Assembly: GCA_023159155.1 (NCBI GenBank)
Contig: JAJNNX010000008.1
Span: 620,001-684,000, forward strand
Source of the DNA: Ustulina deusta
Taxonomy: Eukaryota; Ascomycota; Sordariomycetes; Xylariales; Xylariaceae
Length of the DNA stretch: 64,000 bases
Reading direction: 5' to 3'
Shown here piece by piece: positions 33,159 to 43,104 of this stretch (position 1 is the first letter of the stretch; each line of letters opens with the position of its first letter). The position numbers and the translations under genes are program-made. Below the pieces are notes generated by a model. The model did not search any database. It was not told the DNA's origin and saw only the letters and a program-made list of their open reading frames with translations.

Positions 33159-33899
33159 ATGCGTGTCCTCCATCCCCTCCTCCTCTTCTCCCTAGCCATA
33201 CGCGCGGCACCGGTAATAGTAACAAAAGTAGAGATAAAAACAGCGACAGCGGTAGCGACGGCAAGGGGGGCGGAAGCAACGCCGGAATCGAGGGCGATAG
33301 CCCAGGTCAAGGACCAGAGTAACGAAGCGAAGCTACAAGGCATCCCCAAAAAGGCGACCACGCCTCCGCCTAAGGAGGAGAAGAAGAAGCCGAAGGAGCA
33401 GAACCCAGATGAGAAGAAGCCAAAGGAGCAAAAGCCAAAGGAACAAAAGTACTTCCACGAGCCGGGGTGGGACCTCGAGAGCGGGCACTACGACGCGCGG
33501 TATTTCCAAGGCAAGGTGCCGTACGAGCAGCACCGGCCGGCGCTACGGCACCTCATCAGGTCGTACCTGACGACGTTCAAGGCGCTGGGGGTCGAGACGT
33601 GGCTGGCGCACGGCTCGCTGCTGGGATGGTGGTGGAACGGGAAGATCATGCCGTGGGACTACGACCTCGACGTGCAGGTCAGCGTGGCGACGCTGTCGTT
33701 CCTTGGGGAGCGGTACAACCGGAGCACGCACGAGTACGAGTACGAGATAGACGAGGACGAGGACGAGAAGCACTTCACCTTGGACACCACCACCACCACC
33801 ACCACCACCACCACTCCCATCACGAATAATTCTCATAACGGCACCGATGCCGACAATGGGCGTAGTGGGAGAGTAGAAGGGGGAGCAGCGAACACGACC

Positions 33900-33930
<31 letters not shown>

Positions 33931-34627
33931 TGAAGAAGAGGTATCTCCTCGACGTCAACCCGCACCACGGCGCCCTGACGAGGGGCAACGGCGCCAACGT
34001 CATCGACGCGCGCTGGATCGACACGAGCAACGGCATGTTCATCGACATCACGGGCCTGCGCGAGCGCGACGCCGAGCGCTCGCCCGGCGTCTGGAGCTGC
34101 AAGAACAACCACCGCTACCGCACCGGCGAGCTCTGGCCGCTGCGGCGCACCGAGTTCGAGGGCGTCGAGGCCTGGATCCCGTACGCCTTCGACAAGGTCC
34201 TGACGGACGAGTACGGTCCCAAGAGTCTGGTGACGGAGGAGTGGGCTGGGTGAGTTCTTTTATTTTGTTCCTTTCTTCTTCTTTTTCCCCCTTCGCCCCC
34301 ATCCACCATCATCATTATTACCCTTCTCGCGTAAAATTGCGCTCTGGCTTGCCGGCTTTTCTCCACAATATGTGCTGCTATGGAGATGTTGTAGTTTTTT
34401 ATCCCCAACATGCGTAAAAACTGAGCTGACTGAACGCTTGAATCGAAAAAAAAAGACATCGCTGGACACCGGAGATCAGAGAGTGGGTTAAGGTCCCGAA
34501 GAAAGAGAAGCCGGCGCCTCCTGCGCCGAAGAAGAAGGAGAAGGAGAAGGTAGAGCATCAGTCTACGGAGGAGAGTAAAGGTAATGAGAGCGTCATCGTG
34601 TATGAGGAAGTGATTGTTGAGGTGTAG
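33159..34627 (+). CDS. LicD / fukutin-like nucleotidyltransferase family protein, secretory pathway
   Basis: Exons 33159-34249 and 34456-34627 give 420 residues. A hydrophobic N-terminus (LHPLLLFSLAIRAAP) should target it to the ER/Golgi. Lys/Glu/Pro repeats (KPKEQ) follow, then the LicD domain from about residue 110: RHLIRSYLTTFKALGVETW, HGSLLGWWWNGKIMPWDYDLDVQ with the D-x-D metal motif, and FIDITGL. Fungal relatives include the Mnn4-type regulators of mannosylphosphate transfer, which also carry Lys/Glu repeats. Two threonine tracts, one coded by ACC and one by ACG, interrupt the domain after the DxD region. The C-terminal exon is Lys/Pro/Glu-rich. GC content in 33450-34240 is much higher than in the flanks. 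Target sugar or acceptor unknown. Confidence 0.85.
33785..33930 (+). repeat. Two coding trinucleotide repeats (ACC and ACG) within the LicD domain
   Basis: A CAC/ACC run at 33785-33814 and an ACG/GAC run at 33900-33930 both encode polythreonine. The use of different codons shows two separate expansions. They flank an Asn/Gly-rich segment and likely form a surface loop. Confidence 0.85.
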
Positions 34628-35363
34628 AGAAGAGAATGGGAGTGTGGCCCAAAAATAGAATGGAAAAGAGATTCTGTACTTGGCTCCATACAGAATAAAA
34701 AAGTTCGTGTCAAGCTTGGACGAGTGTGATGTACTGCCAATTAAGCCGCCTGTGTCGAGACATGAAATGCAGCCCCGACTGAGAGAGGCCCCTCGCGGTA
34801 GCTCTTGAGCAGGTAGTTCGTTCGTCTAACAAGACGCCCCTGCTTCGAATCAATCGAAGCTTTGGGAAAAGGTTATAAAAAATTGCATTCTTGAATATTT
34901 TGATGAATAATTGCCAGTGAAGGCGAGCTTGTGTCTCAACTTACCGCTTTCTGCCGTTACAGAGCACTTATGGGTGGCTTCGTCATTTCTTCCCCAACTT
35001 CTGTAATTTCTACCCCAATTGAATAACTACCCCGAGGAGGTCGGAGCTCCACGGCTTTCACGGTCTTCAACTATCGTCCGTACTATTGTCGCTTCTTCTA
35101 GGTATACGGTCTCGTAGTGGGTTTGTCAGACCGTGAGGTGATACGAAACTTGTTCGTTGCACATAGTAACATGGAGAAGAAAACAGGGGTAGGAATACAT
35201 ATAAGAGACACCATGAGTATCTCCTTCTCATAGTATTAGACTTCCAAGTATCCGTCTTAGTAACGAATACAAGCCTAGTTCAATTGAGTTGTGGTATCAT
35301 CATCAGCCTTTTACCGTTTGAACATTTCTCAGTGTTTGCCATTGAAAGCAACTCAGATCCAAA
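34628..35363. other. Intergenic with nested inverted repeats
   Basis: 736 bases between the LicD-type gene and the MDR gene. A cluster of stem-loops at 34808-34860 is described separately. No coding potential was seen. Confidence 0.55.
34808..34860 (+). other. Cluster of mutually exclusive stem-loops
   Basis: AGCAGG (34808-34813) can pair with CCTGCT (34839-34844), enclosing the perfect hairpin CGTCT-AACA-AGACG (34823-34836). GCTTCGA (34842-34848) can instead pair with TCGAAGC (34854-34860). The two folds compete for three bases. It is not a canonical tRNA. Whether it is transcribed is unknown. Confidence 0.35.
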
Positions 35364-36526
35364 ATGTCCTCCCCCGAACAGACCGTATTCCGCCTTACAG
35401 CCTATGATGGGTTCGAAAACCTGCAGCCATTTCGCGAGCCTATCCCAAAACCAAGCGTAGGCGAAGTCTTAGTCAAGGTCCGCAGCGTAGCGCTTAACTA
35501 CCGAGACGTCGCCATCGCCAGATCGACTTATCCCATTCCCACCAAGGACAATGTGATCCCATGTTGCGATATGGCAGGCGAGGTCGCCGCCCTAGGTCCG
35601 ACAACCGATATATTTAACTCGCCCGCCTTCGTTGTGGGGGACGCTGTGCTGGCGCCTGTTTGCCCGTCGTACTTATACGGCATCGACGAACGACCAGACG
35701 CTCTAGCGCTCGCCTGGGGCGGTGGAAAGCAAGACGGGGTGCTGCGCGAGTATATCGCTATACCCGCCCATTCTCTGATCAAGCTTCCGCCCTGTAAGGC
35801 GCCGCGGGACTTCGTACGATGGGCTGCAACGCCGTGTACCGTGTCGACGGTGTGGAATGCATTTTATGGGAATGTGCCGCTGAAGCCTGGAGACAAGGTG
35901 TTGATCCTCGGTATGTAACAAGGTGCCTTTTTTTTAGATACCGAACAATGTTCGGTAGAATGATGGAGTGGCTACGTACTAAAACCGATGATTTAGGGAC
36001 TGGCGGAATTTCCGTAACTGCACTTATTCTAGCCAAGGCCGCAGGCGCAACTACTATCGTCACCTCCTCTAGTGACGAGAAGCTAGATTTCGTTCAGACT
36101 CGGCTTGGGGCTGATCATAGAATCAACTACAAGAAGACACCAGACTGGGCAGCCGAAGTGCAGCGCATAACGGATGGTAAGGGAGTTGACCACGTCATTG
36201 AGGTGGGTGGTGCAGGAACATTCAACCAGAGCTTGGCAGCGGTAGGGCGAGGAGGGGTGGTCACGGCTATAGGGTTCCTGACGGCCGGTTCGTCAGAGAA
36301 TTTCCAGGACGTAGCTATGATGGCGATCGCTAAATCATTCATTGTCCGAGGTGTGGCAGGAGGGTCAAAACAACAGCTCGAGGAGGCCGTCAAATTTATG
36401 AGTGCTCGCGGGCTCGAGTTACCTGTTGACAAGGTTTTCCCTTTTAAGCGCGAAGAGATTATTGCCGCTTTGAATTATGTCGAGTCGGGGTCGCATATCG
36501 GAAAAGTATGCATCACGGTTGGATAG
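35364..36526 (+). CDS. Zinc-independent-looking MDR alcohol dehydrogenase / quinone oxidoreductase-like
   Basis: NAD(P)H-dependent medium-chain dehydrogenase/reductase. Exons 35364-35910 and 35997-36526 give 358 residues. The GroES-like half has VRSVALNYRDVAIAR (N-Y-R-D is the usual motif of this subgroup). The Rossmann half has GDKVLILG joined across the intron to GTGGISVTALILAKAAGA, then IVTSSSDEKL and GADHRINYKKTPDW. The ending HIGKVCITVG is typical. Structural-zinc cysteines are not evident. Fungal relatives reduce ketones, enones or aldehydes. Its last 14 bases overlap the end of the convergent C2H2 regulator, so the two transcripts must overlap. Confidence 0.88.
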
Positions 36527-38944
36527 AATCTGCGGCAAGTCGTAGATAGCATCTCACGTCGTCGTCGATCTCGAGAACGTGAATACCTTGAAACACGCAA
36601 CTCCATAGCTTAATGACAGTTATAGCTAGATGTTGGTACCGGCTTGGGTCGTCATCAGGCAAATATAATGTCTCTGAAAAATCCGTCTCTCTGATGATTG
36701 ACGTGACAATCTCCAGAAGTTTTTTCTCTGACGTACGAAGCGCACCGGTGCCGGAGGACTGCACAACCGCTGAGATGATTCCCAACCACGCCTTTAGTAA
36801 TAAGGCGGATTCTAGACAACAAACTGAATGCTCAATAGACCAAATTGATGTCTTTGTGTTGGCCATGTATGAAATCCCAAGACGCACGGGCACACTCAAA
36901 GCGTGCGCTGCGTGTAGTACAGCTCGCTCAACATGTAAAGATCTATCTAGGGTTGGGGTTTTGTCCATGATGGCAAGATCCCCTTGGAGCGCTCCGCCGC
37001 AGGACTCACGGTTGAAATTCAGGCGGATGTAAGCTAGCCGCAGAAGGGCAGCGGAAGAAAGTCCAAACGGCGATGTCTTGCTTGAGAGCGGATCTAAAGT
37101 CGGTTCGTCAGTTCCCCCCCAAGAGACTTGCCAAGCACGGAGAGCAATTTCAAAAGCCTCTACAGAGGCTGGTGGTGGTTGGCTTCCGCTGGAACTATGA
37201 CGATCAAGATAAATCTGCTGAAGTAACCCTATAATAAGTAAATAGCACGAAAATGAAGAAATTCTCGTCTCCTTAGAGAATCCATTGCCTTCGAAGAGAG
37301 AGCGAAGTCCTTCTTGGAATGAGCGTCCAGTCTGATGGGGGGCTATCTGCCATTGAAGGGCATCCCCTGACTTCCACTATATAGGAGAATTAGCCTTGAT
37401 TCTAAGCGCAGTATTGGAATTTGGCCTCAGGGCTGGTGACTGGATCATCCCTGAAGTAGTTCAACGGATGACGAGTCAACAACAACAAGTATTTTACCAC
37501 CTGATGAAAATGATGGTCTGGGATCACTGCCTACCGGTTGTGAAAAGTCCGGTAATCGGAGATCTATCTCTCGGTTCAGAATGAGAGGAGGAATACCAAA
37601 AGTAATATTATGTAGGCTACTGAGAATATAGGCGGCAAAAATGGTTCTCCGTCTCTCTTCTGAGGCCGCCCACGCTGTCCATTCCCTTAGTGGTATGTCT
37701 TCCACTTCGGATATTCCATGTTCTCTGACCAGTACTTTGACGTATGGAGTTAGTAATAGCTCCTTGAGGTCAATGTGTAGAGCTGCGGGTGTATGAAACA
37801 GCGATCTCCGCTCTTGGGAATAGCCAAGGCCAGAGAAAGATGCACATATTACTTACCAGCCAGTTCCCCCGCCATAGACAATGCATCAGGTCGAACCCTC
37901 TTGTTTCCCCATGATGCAAAGATAACAAACAATATCAGCGTCTGTATCTTTCTCAATCCGTCCGACTTGCTTTGAACTATGTGGTCGAGGTTGCATATGA
38001 CATCTGATACCAGTTGAAGCTGCTCACGGCGATTTTTCTCCGACCAAATTGCTCTAGCCATGAAGTAAAGCTTGTAAGCTTTATTGTGTTCAAATCTGTA
38101 CAGCAACCCGAGAGCGGCCATCGCAAGAGACAGCTCGACATCCCGCTCCTCTACCGAAAATGTCGGGATATGGATGAATGGGAGATACTTCTCTGTGCAA
38201 TTAAGATAAGTTTCTAGACCACGAGATAGGGCATTGTTTGTAGGTATCTCGCACTCATCTGGGAGAACAGATGCATAGTTTTGGATCTCCTCACAGAGCT
38301 TCTCAAAGACCGGGCCAGACATCGACCATGGCTTAGGGTTAGCATGCTCCTTATCCTGAATAGTCTGGTACTGATTGCTGGCGTCTTCGGGATGATCTTC
38401 CTGGCGGCTATCGCCCGGACCCTCAACAAGATCCAGCGAAGGCAAACCAGAACTAAATTGAGAGAAGCTGGTCACTTTTGTCACAGCTTGCGGTGGGGGC
38501 TGGGGTTCAAAGTGTGAGATGGGTGCATCCAAAGTTTCCGATTGAGCCATGAAAGCCCGGTCCCAGAAGATGTTGAAGTCATTCATGTATAGCCCATCAG
38601 GGTCGCAGAGCATAACTTCCGATGTCACCTCTGCTTGAGAGACGTGAGATTGGCATATCCGGACATGACGTGCGAGAAGGTCCCTGAAGGGTGTTAGAGG
38701 ACAGACGATGTCATAGCAACAGGCTTACGCTTACTGTCGCGTAAAACGATTCCCACAGTCACAGGAAAACGGTCTCTCCTGTGTATCTGTGAGGGACTTA
38801 GCAACTGCCAAAGAACCAGTAGCGGGCTTGAGCGGTAGGTATCTCACGCGTGCGCTCATGGCGGACTAAGTGTTCTTGGCGTCTGAACTGCTTCCCACAG
38901 TGTTGGCATGGCGCGATCGCGATTCTCGGTCGACCTCGAGGCAT
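36513..38944 (-). CDS. C2H2 zinc-finger transcription factor with fungal-specific domain
   Basis: Exons 38944-38848, 38786-38735, 38683-37857, 37782-37535 and 37376-36513 give 695 residues. Two N-terminal fingers are assembled by splicing: finger 1 has C13, C16, H29, H33; finger 2 is the variant C41-x-C43 ... H56-x3-C60 (PFSCDCGNRFTRQDLLARH) common in this fungal family. The Fungal_trans region follows (YLPFIHIPTFSVEERDVEL, ASEERRRTIFAAYILSS, PPLILNREIDLRLPDF). The last intron (158 bases) was set so that LPDFSQP continues into WKSGDALQW, removing several stops. The C-terminus is helical (HVERAVLHAAHALSVPVRLG). Likely nuclear. The overlapping MDR gene is a natural candidate target. Confidence 0.85.
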
Positions 38945-39429
38945 CTGGTCCACGTAGACATGCTTTATTCGGAAACCTCCTCTTACATGTCAAACTTCAT
39001 TCTAGTGTTTGATACGCGTTGAGCATTATCGAGATGGCAGGCGACAAATAATAGAAGCGAGCAAGAAGCACAGCGTCAACGAGCCGGAAGTTTGTAAGCT
39101 GCTTTCCGGCCACGATCCACAGCCGCGGTCAACGGTCGACGGCTCAGTCATTCAGCAGTCTTGGCTGCAGATTCGTTATATAAGCAACACCAGGCAGAAA
39201 CCTTATATTGTGGGACGCACATCCAGTCTACCCAGGTACCTACGCGAATAGTGATGTACATATAAGTAATTACTGGCTCGGATGGTAGAAACAAAACAAA
39301 ACAACAAACACGAACCATACAAGGAAGGCATCTGACTTCCGCAAAAACGAACGCTCAAGTCTTCCCCGTAATCACCCGTAAAGCAGCACAAACTGTCCAA
39401 TTAATTACCTCTTGACATCTGTCTAGTGC
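38945..39429. other. Intergenic, promoter of the C2H2 regulator
   Basis: About 485 bases upstream of the regulator start. A single CCCAGGTACCTACG element near 39231. Nothing else seen. Confidence 0.45.
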
Positions 39430-40246
39430 ACAATAACACCATCAGCTTGCCGGCCACCGACCTTACGCCAGAGGGTTTGTCCAGATCGATTGCCAGAACC
39501 ATTCGCGACCCTGACAATCAATCCCAGACCGAAGCTGCACTCGGACAGAGTCTGTAAACCTAATTCATCAAAACTGACTTAGCCCTTAGCTGCGGGCCAG
39601 AGCAGAATGCGCCCGTCACCGAGAAGAACAATAGTTCTTGATCTGAATCTCAATGAACTCCAGTTCGAATTGATTTGCAACCTGACATTGTTGTTGGAGC
39701 CCTTCAGCAGACCGGAGCATTGAACTTCAACAGAACTTAATCATTCGCCAAGTAGAGCAATACCCTCCCAAGCTTGGCCAGCATGTTCGCGAGGTAATCC
39801 GATGGCGTGTTGGCGCATTCTCGCTGTTGACCGGCCTAGTAGACGAGTCTGTCAATGACGCAGTGCGCGACAGCTGTTCCACAGGTTTTCATATCCTTGG
39901 GTTGCTAGATCAGTACATACGGCATGGGGAAGTCGAGCGTGGTAGTCCGGCCGATCAAGTCGCTTTATGGGTTGTATATGCTGCCTCGTTGATTCATCTC
40001 CATGCCAACGATATCACGGCAATGCAGGGACGAGGACTCCTAGAATTGGACAATACACCTGTGGCGGACTCTTATATAGGCTACGAAGATTTCCAATCTG
40101 TAGCAAGCACCTACTCCCGAGTGAAAGAAGCGATCCATCATTTTAAGGAGGAAGGACGGCTTGACAACGGCGGCTTGTGGAATATCTTCCGCCCAGAAGA
40201 TGCGCAACACGCAGACAAAACTATCGAAAATAAGCGAGCATATTGA
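39430..40246 (+). pseudogene. Decayed or fragmentary gene of unknown family
   Basis: Protein-like reading moves between frames. It starts NTISLPATDLTPEGLS near 39435, then VLDLNLNELQFELI near 39633. A final open stretch, 39684-40246 (RQVEQYPPKLGQHV, LVDESVNDAVRDSC, SVASTYSRVKEAIHHF), has no ATG near its start. Introns can explain at most one of the frame changes (a gtaaac...ccttag pair near 39556). The composition of the final 140 residues looks coding: hydrophilic and helical, with no low complexity. I do not recognise the family. It is either a degraded gene or an exon-rich gene I could not assemble. Confidence 0.4.
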
Positions 40247-40249
40247 ACA

Positions 40250-43104
40250 CGTATAATTGGTACTAAAGTGTCTATAGTTCTCTCTATTGATACCTTGAGC
40301 CTCTTTTTCTCTTATTCTCGGAATTCTCTAAGTAAGTTGGTGGCTGTACCCCAGGGTAGCAGCAGAACCTGCTCGTATATTCAACTCGGCTGATAGTATA
40401 AGTCACTCCGAAGTATCTCTATTTTCTGACTCAAGGCAAGGCATGGGATGTCAAACATAAGCGAGGCAATCAAGTGAGGGATCAATCAGCACTCCTGGCC
40501 ACATGAGTAAAACTCAGCAGACGAAGATGTAAGCCTATTACCAGAGTTGGCGATAAGACGAGGAGGGTTGCAGAAGAGACTCTCGTGGGCTCACGGTAGG
40601 CAACTACCAGATATAGCGAATCAAGTAATCGAGGCTTCAATCAGCGATTGTTGTATTGTGTGGTTGTTCTTTATGTAAGTTAAGTGTTCCTAAACCCCCG
40701 ACAGAGTCTTCGTCAAGCTCCGAACTAACCCATACTTGCATTATAGTTAAACCGGCTTGTGTCCTAGATACTAGAATATAATCGTCCTTCTGTTAGGTGT
40801 TCAGAGATATCCCCGGGGTAGTTAGCCGTAAAATCGATGTTGGACATGTGACCCCCCCCCCTTAGCTTTTCTACCGTTATGCTATTCTCTTGGTATAGAT
40901 TCAATAACTTCCGCATATCCATAGCAGCCTACGACAACACGAAAACAGTCAATAGCTTTCCCTTCATTATCTGCGAAAATCAAGGTTCGTCCTACCTGCA
41001 AATCGGTGTCTATTTCAAAGATGTTAAGAGAATGTGAACTCTGCATTGTCCGGATGAGTGACTGCTAGGTCCCACTATTGCTAGTAATTTCTATCTAGGC
41101 GAAGGTAATATATTTTTAATGTATTCTTATGGCGAAGCAGTAAGCTCGCGATTTGGTCCTCAGCGCAGTCAGTTAAAGCCAGTTCTAGGACTCTGGCATT
41201 TACAAAGTAGGGCCCGCACAGGAATGGGAATTTGCTATGTCTATCATGATCCTTAATACCTAGTTCGAGGTGATAGCCGCAGGTGGAAAATGACTGGTCA
41301 TCAATAGGCGATATAATGGGAGGGAATGCAACTAATTTCGCCCCTGCATATCTTGTGGCTTGTATCGTGACTCTAATTGTGGAAGGGAAGAGGGGAGGGG
41401 GCTGGAGATACTTTAGAGGGCTTAGTCCAAGGTTTTGAGACAAGTCTCGAAATATATTGTTAATTCTTCAACTCGACCGCCTCATAATACAATATATGAA
41501 GAAGAACCAGTCTTATTAAACACTCTCTAACCTTAGATATTTTCCAAGAAAATTTTTTTTTGTATGTATTCAGTAGTTTTCTTCTCATATTTCTCAAGTA
41601 GAATATATGCATAATTGATAGCTTACCTATATAACATAAACGACAGCCTTGCGATTACCGTTTTGAACATTATCTAACTTTCAACTTATTCTCTTGAGAT
41701 TTCTACCTACATACACAGTAACTCTTTTTCTTGAATGGAACCGAACCAACTACCTAGTAGTAGTGGACGCTCGAGGCCGCAACGATTATGTTTCCATGCA
41801 CACAAACTTTCTAAAATGTAACCATTCCAACACTACCTTGCACGCAAGATTTGTGATATAGCTCTGACCACAATCACATATATGGACAGTTCCCGGCAGT
41901 CCAGTCACCAACCTGAACAAGGTTCTGCCCGTGGCAAAATGTAGCGGTGTATTGATGCATATACGGTGACAAATCGCCAGCCAACCTTTCTCAACATGAT
42001 GCCACAACTTGTAGTTTCCTCTAAATTATAGCTAACACGAAAGCCATAGCGGGCGGGTTGCTAATTAGCCCAAGATGTTGCAGATCGCTTCGGGAAGAAC
42101 CCGGTTTGCAACTCTGTAAAACAAACACCAAGTCTCCCGATGCGTTATCAAAGTCATCTGGTCGGTCCCAGAGCCATAGAAATCAAGATCCCAACACATC
42201 ACGCGTGATACGAACGTGTAATAATGGCCACGATTCGACAATATGATCTTCGGCTTCGACAAATCTGGGTTTATAATAGACAGAATTATAGCCAGCATTG
42301 TTGCTGCAGGCATGGGTCAACGTAGTGTAAGTGGCCGCAACAAGCCCCATCAAAGATCAAGATTACTGTACAGCCATTCCGGTTCGCGATTGCTAAGGTG
42401 GGTAGTGCTGCTGGATAATATCACTTGGACGCAATCTAGCAATGCTATAATTGTAGTCCATGTAGGTTGTCGATGAGTCATTATGCAGACGGAGTTTATT
42501 TGAACTGAGATATGGAATAGTCACTGTAGAGAACAGAGCGAAAACATCAGTGCGTGCAACTGTGCGTGGAATTGCACTGACGCAACATTAGAGCTGGCAT
42601 GGCCCATGTTGGGTTAGGGACGGCTCTAGGACAGAAACGGTCAATAAGCCACATGAAATCAAATAAACAAGTCATAGCGGAATGTCATAATCCGGGTACT
42701 GGGTGCTCATGGATGTTTAACGAGTCTGTATCGCTTTGTTTCATTAGGTTGTGAATGTTACCCGAATCCACCAAATATACTCTGCTGCTTGGGGAGAAGC
42801 TGTGTACCCCAAGAAACCTCCCGAGGTGATGATCTGAACCACAAACGCTCTATCCTATCCTTTGCCCGTAGCACCGATCCAATGAAGGGCTATATCCTTC
42901 CTCTAAAGGCACAAGAATGCTGTAACGCCGGATGATGCAAATGCCCCGATTTCTCATCGTCGTGAACCGATTGGTAGACAGGTTGGTCGATTTAGTGACG
43001 TGGCACCAGAACTGTGTGCCATAGTGTGGTGTTCCGGAGCCCACGACCACACTCCTACGTCGTTCCCCGATAACGTTTCGTTTAGTGTGGCAAATCCCAG
43101 ATGG
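40250..43104. other. Gene-poor AT-rich region
   Basis: 2.9 kb with only short frames. One minus-strand frame at 41081-41443 ends in a segment (VLELALTDCAEDQIASLLL, RHKNTL) that faintly recalls the leucine-rich tail of fungal F-box proteins and may be a relic. A run of ten C lies at 40852-40861. A very AT-rich patch spans about 41450-41740. Confidence 0.45.

Noticed and set aside
34808..34870. Possible tRNA (TTCGAATC box)
   Set aside because: The arms do not form a cloverleaf; kept only as an unexplained structured element.
37377..37534. Apparent frame breaks suggesting the C2H2 regulator is a pseudogene
   Set aside because: They all fall in one 158-base intron; joining LPDFSQP to WKSGDALQW gives an open frame to the stop.
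41081..41443. Minus-strand frame resembling the tail of an F-box protein
   Set aside because: The resemblance is limited to about 30 residues, with no F-box and no splice structure; noted only as a possible relic.
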